Program-made: the position numbers and the translations under genes
Shown here: positions 16,580 through 23,939 of the stretch, piece by piece
How positions within the stretch are numbered: the first letter of the stretch is position 1
Layout: each line of letters starts with the position of its first letter
Notes under the pieces: model-generated
The model's input: the letters and a program-made list of their open reading frames with translations, nothing else
The model's database searches: none
Told to the model about the DNA's origin: nothing
Assembly: GCF_900566055.1 (NCBI RefSeq)
Contig: NZ_UPHQ01000274.1
Span: forward strand, 1 to 47,015
DNA from: Mycobacterium innocens
Lineage (GTDB): Bacteria > Actinomycetota > Actinomycetes > Mycobacteriales > Mycobacteriaceae
DNA: 47,015 bases
Direction: 5' to 3'

Positions 16580-18382
16580 TCAGCGCTTGCTGTACAGGGA
16601 CTCGATCTCGGCGGCGAAACGTTGCGCCACCACATTGCGTTTCACCTTCAGCGTCGGGGTCAGCTCACCGGTCAAGACCGTGAAATCGACCGGCAGAATG
16701 CGGAACCGCCGGATCGATTCGGCTTGGGAAACGGCCTGATTGGCTTGCTTGACCGCCTGGTCGATCTCGCCGGCCAGATCGGGGTCGTCGATCAGATCGG
16801 CCACCGAAGCCGTCGCGTCTTTACCGTGGTGCTGCTTCCACACGTCGAAACCTTCCGGGTCGATCGCTATCAGCGCGGCCACGTACGGCTTGTTGTCCCC
16901 GACCACCATGGCCTGGCTGACCAGCGGGTGCGCACGCAACTGGTCTTCGAGGACAGCCGGCGCGACGTTCTTGCCGCCGGCGGTCACGATGATTTCCTTC
17001 TTGCGACCGATGATCGACAAGAATCCGTCGGCGTCGACCGACCCGAGGTCGCCGGTGTGGAACCACCCGTTGACGATCGCCTCGGCAGTGGCCTTCTCGT
17101 TATGCCAGTAGCCGGTGAACACCACGCCGCCGCGCACCAGCACCTCGCCGTCATTGGCGATCGCCATGCTGTTGCCGGGCAACAACTTGCCGACCGTGCC
17201 GACCCGCTCTTCGCCGATCCGGTTCACGGTGATCGCGGCACTGGTCTCGGTGAGCCCGTAGCCCTCGTAGATGGTCACCCCGATGCCGCGGTAGAAGTGG
17301 CACAGCCGTTTGCCCAACGGCGCTCCCCCGGAGACCGCGGCATGGCAGTTGCCGCCGAGCGCAGCGCGTAGCTTGCCGTATACCAGCCGGTCGAACAGCG
17401 CGTGCCTGGCCCGCAGCAGAACACCCGGACCGCCGGTGTCCAGGGCCGTGCTCCATTCGATCGCGGTGCGAGCGGCGGTGTCGAAGATCTTGCCCCTGCC
17501 GCTATCCTGGGCCTTCAATTCGGCTGTGTTGTAGACCTTTTCGAATACCCGGGGCACCGACACCACCACCGTCGGCTGGAACACAGCCAACGTGGACACC
17601 AGGTTCTTGATGTCGCTGGTGTAACCGATCGTGACCTTGTTGGCGAATGCCGACATGGACAGTGAACGCGCCAGCACATGCGCCAGCGGCAGGAAGACCA
17701 GCAGCCGTTCACCCTTGCGCAGCAGCGTCGGAAAGCACGACGCCGCGCCGCGCGCCTCGTACAGCAGATTAGAGTGGGTCAGCTGGCAGCCCTTCGGGCG
17801 GCCCGTCGTGCCCGAGGTATAGATCAGCGTCGCGGGGTCCGCGGCCCGCAACGACGCCAGCCGTTGGTCGAGTTGACCGACGTCCACCGCCTTGCCGGCC
17901 TCGGCCAGCTCGTCGAGGGCCGTCGGGCCGCTCGACTCGAGCAGCAAGATCTTGCGCAGGCTCGGCAGCTCGTCGCTGAGCTCCTTGATCACCTGGGCGT
18001 GGGCGTCGGTCTCGGCGATCGCCAGCACGGCCCCGGAATCCTCCAGTACCCAGCGCACCTGCTCGGCCGAGGAGGTGTCGTAGATCGGGACGGTGACCGC
18101 GCCCACCGACAGGATCGCGTAGTCAAGGATCACCCACTCGTAGCGGGTGGCCGACAAAATCGCGACTCGATCACCGGCATTCACGTTCTCGGCGATCAAA
18201 CCCAGTGCCGTGGTACGGATCTGCTGGGCGGCCTCTGCGCAGGTCACGTCGGTCCACACCCCGCTGACCAGGCGCTGGAAGATCACATGATCGGGGTCGT
18301 CGCGCTCGTGTGCGTACACACTGCCGACGATGTGGTCGGTGTCGGCGACGGTGAAATCGGCGGCAACATTGAATTCACGCAT
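16580..18382 (-). CDS. Long-chain fatty-acid-CoA ligase, FadD15-like
   Basis: AMP-forming acyl-CoA synthetase of 600 residues, the same length as M. tuberculosis FadD15 (Rv2187), which it resembles throughout (MREF start, GVWTDVTCAEAAQQI, ATRYEWVILDYAIL). Motifs: P-loop YTSGTTGRPKG, adenylate-binding YEGYGLTETSA, GWFHTGDLG, and the C-terminal GRKKEIIVTAGGKN with catalytic Lys. It activates long-chain fatty acids to acyl-CoA at the cytoplasmic face of the membrane. It is monocistronic and divergent from the AraC regulator; supplying acyl-CoA to the nearby WS/DGATs would fit. Confidence 0.93.
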   Translation of the reverse strand: MREFNVAADFTVADTDHIVGSVYAHERDDPDHVIFQRLVSGVWTDVTCAEAAQQIRTTALGLIAENVNAGDRVAILSATRYEWVILDYAILSVGAVTVPIYDTSSAEQVRWVLEDSGAVLAIAETDAHAQVIKELSDELPSLRKILLLESSGPTALDELAEAGKAVDVGQLDQRLASLRAADPATLIYTSGTTGRPKGCQLTHSNLLYEARGAASCFPTLLRKGERLLVFLPLAHVLARSLSMSAFANKVTIGYTSDIKNLVSTLAVFQPTVVVSVPRVFEKVYNTAELKAQDSGRGKIFDTAARTAIEWSTALDTGGPGVLLRARHALFDRLVYGKLRAALGGNCHAAVSGGAPLGKRLCHFYRGIGVTIYEGYGLTETSAAITVNRIGEERVGTVGKLLPGNSMAIANDGEVLVRGGVVFTGYWHNEKATAEAIVNGWFHTGDLGSVDADGFLSIIGRKKEIIVTAGGKNVAPAVLEDQLRAHPLVSQAMVVGDNKPYVAALIAIDPEGFDVWKQHHGKDATASVADLIDDPDLAGEIDQAVKQANQAVSQAESIRRFRILPVDFTVLTGELTPTLKVKRNVVAQRFAAEIESLYSKR

Positions 18383-18637
18383 GGTCTGGGGTCCCTTGCA
18401 GCTGGTCGCGATTGGATTCGACTTATGGGTTACGGTCGCCCGACGGGCCGGTCACCACCGGTGTGGACGGATTTTCGATGAACACCTCCTGGCCTCTGCC
18501 GCTTGCCGCCGGAAGTCCGGTGCGAAGCATTATGCACCGACGCTAGCCGCCTGCGGAGTTTGCTTCCACATGGCCCGCCAGCGTCTTGGGTCCTCGGGTA
18601 CTTGACACAGCGGCACCGTCCACTGAGGGTCAACGGC

Positions 18638-19654
18638 ATGTCCGTGGTGCGCGGGACCGGGCTGTCCAACTACCCGAAGCTGGTCGCCGAGTTGGGCGGT
18701 GACCCGGCCGGCCTGCTGCGGGCAGTGGGTATCCGGGACCGAGACGTCGGCAACTACGACGCGTTCATACCATTCCGCGCGGCGATCAGGGCAATGGAAT
18801 CGGCCGCAGCGGCAACGGCCACACCGGATTTCGGGCGCAGGTTGGCCCGGCGACAGAGTATCGAGATCCTGGGACCGGTGGGCGTGGCCGCTCGAACCGC
18901 CGCGACGGTGGCCGACGCCTTGTCGATCTTCAACACCTTCATGGCGGCGTACAGCCCGGTTATCCGCATACAGATCACCTCGTCGGCCGATGCACAGCGG
19001 TCATTCATCGGAATCCAGTTCCTCCTCGACGAAGCGATTCCCTGTCCGCAGACGCTGGAGCTGGCGTTGGGCGTCTCGCTCGGGGTGTTACGCCTGCTGA
19101 TGGGCGCCGACTACGCCCCGCTTGCGGTGCACCTATCCCACGACCCGGTTACCGCACCGGCCGACTACGCGCAGTATTTCGGCTGCACGCCGTACTTCGC
19201 CGAACGCAGCAGCGGATTCACCGTGCGCACCGCGGACCTGAGCCGGCCGTTGAACCGAGACGATGTCGCCCACCGCGCAGTGGTCGACTACCTGAGCAGC
19301 ATCACCCCACTGGGCGCCGGGATCGTGGAATCGGTACGCGCCATCGTTCGCCAATTACTGCCCACCGGGGCGGCGACCCTCGAGCTGGTGGCCGAGCAAT
19401 TCCACCTGCATCCGAAAACGTTGCAGCGCAGGCTTGCCGACGAAGGCACTACCTTCGCGGTGCTGGTCGATCAAGTACGCAAAGACACCGCCGACCGCTA
19501 CCTGCGCACGACGGGCATCAGCTTGTCGCACCTGACCAGGGAATTGGGCTATGCCGAGCCGAGCGTGTTGACGCGCTCCTGCAAGCGCTGGTTCGGGGCG
19601 GGGCCGGCAGCCTACCGAAACCGGACCCGCTTGCCGGCATTCGCGCGGGCCTGA
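18638..19654 (+). CDS. AraC-family transcriptional regulator (Rv3736/VirS-like)
   Basis: Regulator of 338 residues with an N-terminal arabinose-binding-type domain (GLSNYPKLVAELGGDPAGLL) and a C-terminal AraC double helix-turn-helix (LELVAEQFHLHPKTLQRRL ... GISLSHLTRELGYAEPSVLT). The ATG at 18638 follows GAGGG and gives the MSVVRGT start seen in relatives; the frame is open from 18503 but the extension is not protein-like. A TTGACA lies at 18602-18607 without a matching -10. By analogy with VirS, which controls a monooxygenase/lipase/ligase operon, it may control the neighbouring lipid genes. This is inference. Confidence 0.9.
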   Translation: MSVVRGTGLSNYPKLVAELGGDPAGLLRAVGIRDRDVGNYDAFIPFRAAIRAMESAAAATATPDFGRRLARRQSIEILGPVGVAARTAATVADALSIFNTFMAAYSPVIRIQITSSADAQRSFIGIQFLLDEAIPCPQTLELALGVSLGVLRLLMGADYAPLAVHLSHDPVTAPADYAQYFGCTPYFAERSSGFTVRTADLSRPLNRDDVAHRAVVDYLSSITPLGAGIVESVRAIVRQLLPTGAATLELVAEQFHLHPKTLQRRLADEGTTFAVLVDQVRKDTADRYLRTTGISLSHLTRELGYAEPSVLTRSCKRWFGAGPAAYRNRTRLPAFARA

Positions 19655-19784
19655 GCGGCTCACGCGCGGATCGTTTGGCGCCCCTGGGATATATCGCGGT
19701 GGGGCCAATTCAGCTGGCCGAGCAGGTCCCCGGTCAGCCTGGTGTGCCCGTCGAGCCGCTGTGTCGACAACGGATTCAACGCCG

Positions 19785-20005
19785 TCAGCGCCGCGCGGTG
19801 GTGTACGGCATCTCGCGGACAACCGCACGCCAGGTCTCGCGCGCCGCCCGGGCGGCCAGCGGCGGAACGTCGTCGGGTCCGGCTATGCGCGCCGCCCAAC
19901 CCAGCTCCCGCAGCTGGTTAGCGAGGCGGCAGCGAGGCGGCGCGCCGCAACCACAGTGGCCTGCTGCAACGGGATGCGTGTGCAGCGAGCCTGCAGCGCA
20001 GCCAA
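19785..20005 (-). pseudogene. Small broken gene behind esxR, family not recognised
   Basis: The minus strand after the esxR stop reads LAALQARCTRIPLQQATVV and then AARRLA in one frame, and continues in another frame as NQLRELGWAARIAGPDDVPP, LAARAARETWRAVVREMPYT and TARR-stop. Joining them requires removing one copy of an 11-bp tandem duplication at 19920-19941; the restored frame is about 70 codons from a TTG at 20005. The residue pattern (amphipathic, WAARIAGPDD, ETWRAVVREMPYTT) looks like real coding sequence. The family is unknown to me and the start is uncertain. It would have been the fifth gene of the PE-PPE-esx operon. Confidence 0.5.
19920..19941. repeat. 11-bp tandem duplication causing a frameshift
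   Basis: AGCGAGGCGGC occurs twice in direct succession. Removing one copy restores a continuous minus-strand frame of about 70 codons, so the duplication is the likely inactivating event of the small gene behind esxR. Confidence 0.75.
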
Positions 20006-20006
20006 A

Positions 20007-20294
20007 TTACCCCCACTTGGCGGCCTCGGCCTGGTCCCTGGCCAACATCGCCATGGTGTTGGATTCATGGGTACCGGCCATCGACTGATAGGCCCGCATC
20101 AGGTCCTCCAAAGCCTGGTTCCACTGGGTCTGCCAGCCCTGGTAGGTCATCCCGGTATCGCCCTGCCAGGCATTCGACAGCGCGGCCTGCTCGTTGGCGA
20201 CATCGGCGCCCAGGCTGTGCAGGGTGCCGGCATAGCCGGACATATTCCCGGCGTGCGCCAGCATCGCCGGGTAGTTGTACATAATCTGCGCCAT
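20007..20294 (-). CDS. esxR: WXG100 protein EsxR-like (EsxH/TB10.4 family)
   Basis: ESX-secreted WXG100 protein of 95 residues, partner of the EsxS-like protein upstream. MAQIMYNYPAMLAHAGNMSG, the WxG turn in AWQGDTG and the tail ARDQAEAAKWG match the EsxH/EsxR group. Of the zinc-site residues known in EsxH (His14, His70, His76, Glu77), position 70 is Gln, as I recall for EsxR, so this is EsxR rather than EsxH. ATG 20294 has AAAGGA upstream; an in-frame GTG precedes it by one codon. It is the fourth gene of a PE-PPE-esxS-esxR operon, probably exported by ESX-3. Confidence 0.93.
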   Translation of the reverse strand: MAQIMYNYPAMLAHAGNMSGYAGTLHSLGADVANEQAALSNAWQGDTGMTYQGWQTQWNQALEDLMRAYQSMAGTHESNTMAMLARDQAEAAKWG

Positions 20295-20329
20295 CACAAG
20301 TCCTTTCGAGGTTTGACGGTGACGGTGAC

Positions 20330-20623
20330 TCAGAAGCCGGTGTAGCTGGACGCGGCGGCGGCATCGGCGGCCACGTAGGTGCCCGCGGCGTCGCCCAGGT
20401 TGGCCTGCGCGATATCCAGCAAGGTGTTGACCCTGGCGGCGGCCTCCACGAACCGGGCGTGCGCGCCCTGGAACGCCGCGGCGGACTCGCCCTGATGAAA
20501 CGCCTGCGCCGACATCGCCGACTGCTCGGCCTGCCCGATCGTGTGCCGCATCAACGCCGCCTTGGCGGTAAACGCCGACTGCGATGCCACCAACTGCGGA
20601 ATATGGGCATCCAACAAACTCAT
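20330..20623 (-). CDS. esxS: WXG100 protein EsxS-like (EsxG family)
   Basis: ESX substrate of 97 residues forming a heterodimer with the EsxR-like protein. MSLLDAHIPQLVASQSAFTA, GQAEQSAMSAQAFHQGE and the C-terminus TYVAADAAAASSYTGF match EsxG/EsxS nearly residue for residue. The YxxxD secretion signal is YVAAD near the C-terminus. AAAAGGATC precedes the ATG. The gap to esxR is 35 bp and to the PPE gene 64 bp, consistent with one operon. Confidence 0.93.
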   Translation of the reverse strand: MSLLDAHIPQLVASQSAFTAKAALMRHTIGQAEQSAMSAQAFHQGESAAAFQGAHARFVEAAARVNTLLDIAQANLGDAAGTYVAADAAAASSYTGF

Positions 20624-20687
20624 GGTGATCCTTTTCGTGGGTGCGGTTACGTTGGGTTGTTACGTTGCGCGGCCGGCTATCGCGTCG

Positions 20688-21944
20688 TTAGCTGACACAG
20701 TCGGCCATGATCGCCTCCCGACTCGGGTCCCAGGTAGCCGGCAGCATCGGGGCCCGCGCCACATCGCCTGACTCCTGGTCGCCCAACCTGGTCAAACCGC
20801 CTGGCTCTCCGGCGGCCTCCTTGCCGGCGGTCCCGGCAAATCCCAACGTTGCAGCGCCCCGGGCTGAGCAACCCAGGCCGGCCGGCGCCGTTGCGGGAGC
20901 GGTCGCCACGGCCGAAACCAATCGGGCCGGCGGCGGCACGGCAGCGGCGCCGAGTTCGGGCGTCACGGAGCCGGCGGCAACCGCGCCCACCGCGGCCGGA
21001 GCGGCCGCCACCGGCAGTCCGGCAGCGTTCATCAGCGCGGTGGCAGCCGGAACCAGCGCCGGCGGCAGCGCGGCCAGCAGCGCGCTGGTAGCGCCGGTGA
21101 TCACCCCCGTCGCCAGTGCCGTTGCCGGCGCTCCGCCTTCGGCCACGGTGTAGCCGAGGGCGAAGATCATCGGACCCCATTCCAGCAGCGCGTTGAACGG
21201 ATTGGTCCAAAAGGCATTGAGCATCTGCCACAAATTGCCGATCGGGTCCTGCAGGAACAACGCGTCTTCCTTCAAGACCCACACATTGAAGGCCAGATAC
21301 GCCTCGGCAACCTCCTTCAGGAGCGCCCAGATCAAGTTCCACGGGATATCCCCCACGGCGGATTGGGCCGATGTGGCAGCGGCGTCGCCGGCGCTGCCGA
21401 CGCCGGGCTTGACCAGCAGCGGGGCGGGCGTGGTATGCGGCACCGACGCCAACGCCGCGACCGAAGCCGCGTGGTAGATGCTCATCGCCGTGGCAGCCTG
21501 GATCCACATCCGCAGATAGTCCCCCTCATTGAGGGCGATCGGGATCGTATTGATGCCAAAGAAATTCGTCGCCAGCAATACCGCGTGTAGGGCGTGGTTG
21601 GCAGCCAACTCCGGCAATGTCGGCATCGCCGCCAGCGCGCCGGTATAGGCGGTCGCCGCCACCTCGTGCTGGGCGGCCACCCCGGCGCTGTCGACGCAGG
21701 CCCGCAAAAGCCATGCCAGGTAGGGGACGTGTGCCGCCGCAAATACTTTGGCGCTCGGACCCTGCCACGCCCCGATCTGAACCCCGCCTAGCAATGCCGT
21801 GAGTTCTTCTGCCACCGAGGCGTATTCGGCGCTGATCGACGTCCAGGATGCAGCGGCCACGAGCAGCGGACCGGGGCCCGGACCGCTGCTCAGCAACGAC
21901 GAATGCACCTCCGGTGGAGAGGCGATCCAGACTGGAGCCGTCAC
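20688..21944 (-). CDS. PPE family protein (PPE4/PPE47-48-like), intact
   Basis: PPE protein of 418 residues. The PPE motif is in IASPPEVHS (residues 8-16), the WxG turn is in GAWQGPSA, and the helical domain continues to about residue 175 (NFFGINTIPIALNEGDYLRM). The C-terminal part is Ala/Pro/Gly-rich without PGRS-type repeats. It resembles PPE4 (Rv0286) and PPE47/48. In M. tuberculosis the latter, and PPE66/67 in the equivalent position to this locus, are annotated as split genes (from memory); here the frame is intact. The ATG overlaps the PE stop (ATGA), so the pair is translationally coupled and should form a secreted PE-PPE heterodimer. Confidence 0.92.
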   Translation of the reverse strand: MTAPVWIASPPEVHSSLLSSGPGPGPLLVAAASWTSISAEYASVAEELTALLGGVQIGAWQGPSAKVFAAAHVPYLAWLLRACVDSAGVAAQHEVAATAYTGALAAMPTLPELAANHALHAVLLATNFFGINTIPIALNEGDYLRMWIQAATAMSIYHAASVAALASVPHTTPAPLLVKPGVGSAGDAAATSAQSAVGDIPWNLIWALLKEVAEAYLAFNVWVLKEDALFLQDPIGNLWQMLNAFWTNPFNALLEWGPMIFALGYTVAEGGAPATALATGVITGATSALLAALPPALVPAATALMNAAGLPVAAAPAAVGAVAAGSVTPELGAAAVPPPARLVSAVATAPATAPAGLGCSARGAATLGFAGTAGKEAAGEPGGLTRLGDQESGDVARAPMLPATWDPSREAIMADCVS

Positions 21945-22255
21945 TGCAAACCACCGGACGCCAGGTAGGTGGCCGCCGCCGCGGCGTCACCAACCGCGTA
22001 ACTGACACCGGCCTCACCGACACCGACACCGGACCGGCCGAGTTGTTCGACCCCTTCCGCCACGATCGCCGCGTGCTCGACGCCGTGACCGCTGAACCCC
22101 GCCGCGGTTTGCAGCGACACCGGATCCGCCGCTGGCGGTACTACCGCGGTGATCAACGGTGCGGCGGCTTCCTGCGCGGCCGCGAGCCGAGCCGTCAACG
22201 CCTCCACCGCCGCGCTGGCCGCCGCCAGACCTTCGGGCACCACTCGCAGCGTCAT
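21941..22255 (-). CDS. PE family protein (PE5-like)
   Basis: Short PE protein of 104 residues with only the helical PE domain: MTLRVVPEGLAAASAAVEAL, PPAADPVSLQTAAGFSGHG, and the YxxxD secretion motif YAVGD at about 86-90. It is close to PE5 (Rv0285) of the ESX-3 locus. The ATG at 22255 has GGAAGGAG upstream with good spacing; the longer open frame to 22321 lacks this. First gene of the PE-PPE-esxS-esxR operon. The upstream region is AT-rich (TTATATTCGG on the minus strand); I could not identify a convincing Zur or IdeR box. Confidence 0.92.
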   Translation of the reverse strand: MTLRVVPEGLAAASAAVEALTARLAAAQEAAAPLITAVVPPAADPVSLQTAAGFSGHGVEHAAIVAEGVEQLGRSGVGVGEAGVSYAVGDAAAAATYLASGGLQ

Positions 22256-22537
22256 TACCGATACTCCTTCCGAGGCGCCTGATCTACCGGCGCCGCACAT
22301 ACGACCGAATATAAATCTCACGAACTATAACCGTTGTCGACTGTTGAGATAGGCTACGGTGTCGTAGGTTTCGCGCACGTCAAATTGATTCTTCGGTCGC
22401 ACGGCCGGCGGGTGTCGGCCACGGGCCGCCCGCTTGCGCGGTTGTTTTGGGAACAGCGCCGACCCGACGGCGATTGCCCGTGGGTTTGCGAAATTCGTTG
22501 TGTCGCAGTGACGGAAGTTTCGGGGCTGGCCAGGTTG

Positions 22538-23896
22538 TCAGAGGCCGACTGCGCGCTCCAGTTCCTTCAGCGAGGTCTCCAGGTGTCCGAGCACCCGCTG
22601 CAGGTGCGGGACGCTGCGGCGGCAGCCCACGAGTCCGAAGTCCAGACTGTCGGCGGTGCTGGTCAAGGTGATGTTGAGCGCTTGACCGTCGAGCACGAGG
22701 GACATCGGGTAGTTGCCGACCATCCTGGCGCCGTTGCAGTATCGCGGCTCGCGCACGCCGGGCACGTTCGAGACGCACACGTTGAACGGCGGCGGAGTCA
22801 TCTTGGTCAGGCCGGGCACGGCATTGAGCGCGGCGGGGCTCAACAGCAGCAGTGACAGCGCCATCGCTTGCGTGCGAGGCAGCTGTGACAGGACTTTCTT
22901 GTTGTCGCGCATCGACGCATGAATGACGTCCAGGCGGTCGGCCGGATCGTCGAGGTGGGTAGCCAGGTTGCACAACACCGCTCCGACCATATTTCCGCCC
23001 ACCGAGTCGTGATCGTTGCGAAGGCTTACCGGCACCATCGCCACCAGCGGCGCCTCCGGCAGGGCATCGTTGTCGTCGAGGTAGGCCCGCAGCGCGCCGG
23101 CGCACATCGCCAGCACGACGTCGTTAAGGCTCACTCCGGCAGCGTCTTTGACCGTCCTGACCCGGTCCAACTCCCAGGACTGGGCCGCGCAGCGCCGCGC
23201 TCCGCCCACGGCGACATTCAGCATGGTGCGCGGTGTCCCGAAGGGCAATGTCAGCTGCTGTTCCAGCAACGCGGAACGCGCCAACCGAAGCGTCGACGGG
23301 GCAAGCCCGCCAACGGATGCCAGCATTCCACCGAGCCGGTGCAACCGCCCGGGGCGCTGTCGGCTGCGCGGGGAGCGCGCGGGTGCGGGCGACCACGCCG
23401 CCCGGAAGTCGGTGTCCTGGTGATCGGCCGAAAGTGACTGCCGCATCAGGGTGAGTCCGGATACCCCGTCGATGAGCGCGTGATGCATCTTCGAGTAGAT
23501 CGCAAACCGTCCATCCTTGAGGCCTTCGATCACGTGTGTTTCCCACAATGGCCGATGGCGATCGAGGAGGTTGGCGTGCAGCCTCGAGGTGAGCTCCAGC
23601 AGCTCGCGCACCCGGCCCGGCGCCGGCAAGGCGGAGCGTCGCACGTGGTAGCCGAGGTCGACGTCGTTGTCGGTGGACCAGCCGACGTTGGCGATCGAGC
23701 CATGCAAAGAGCTCGGCCGCTTACGGAAAAGCGGTGCTATGTCTTGGCATTCGAGCATCACCCGGTGGGTCTCGCGTACGAATGCCCGACCGGCCCCCGC
23801 AGGCGGCTGGAACAGCTGCAGCGCCCCGACGTGCAGCGGATGCTCGCGCGACTCCGCGGCCAAGAACAACGCGTCGACCGGTGACATCAGTTCCAT
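22538..23896 (-). CDS. Wax ester synthase / diacylglycerol acyltransferase (WS/DGAT), copy 2 (Rv3740c-like)
   Basis: Acyltransferase of 452 residues making triacylglycerol or wax esters from acyl-CoA. HHALIDG lies at 138-144 exactly as in copy 1, and the N-terminal MELMSPVDALFLAAESREHP and C-terminal LDFGLVGCRRSVPHLQRVL are shared. By position it corresponds to M. tuberculosis Rv3740c. The ATG at 23896 has GAGGGGAG upstream. It lies 43 bp downstream of the monooxygenase gene on the same strand, so the two are probably co-transcribed. Confidence 0.93.
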   Translation of the reverse strand: MELMSPVDALFLAAESREHPLHVGALQLFQPPAGAGRAFVRETHRVMLECQDIAPLFRKRPSSLHGSIANVGWSTDNDVDLGYHVRRSALPAPGRVRELLELTSRLHANLLDRHRPLWETHVIEGLKDGRFAIYSKMHHALIDGVSGLTLMRQSLSADHQDTDFRAAWSPAPARSPRSRQRPGRLHRLGGMLASVGGLAPSTLRLARSALLEQQLTLPFGTPRTMLNVAVGGARRCAAQSWELDRVRTVKDAAGVSLNDVVLAMCAGALRAYLDDNDALPEAPLVAMVPVSLRNDHDSVGGNMVGAVLCNLATHLDDPADRLDVIHASMRDNKKVLSQLPRTQAMALSLLLLSPAALNAVPGLTKMTPPPFNVCVSNVPGVREPRYCNGARMVGNYPMSLVLDGQALNITLTSTADSLDFGLVGCRRSVPHLQRVLGHLETSLKELERAVGL

Positions 23897-23939
23897 ACGT
23901 GTACTCCCCTCATGGCCCCCTGGGCCGGTTAGCGGCCGG

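Noticed and set aside
18602..18630. TTGACA as a promoter for the AraC gene
   Set aside because: No -10-like hexamer lies 16-19 bp downstream; the sequence there is GAGGGT.
22256..22400. Zur or IdeR box upstream of the PE-PPE-esx operon
   Set aside because: ESX-3-type genes are often controlled by these regulators, but I could not align any site here to their palindromic consensus with confidence.
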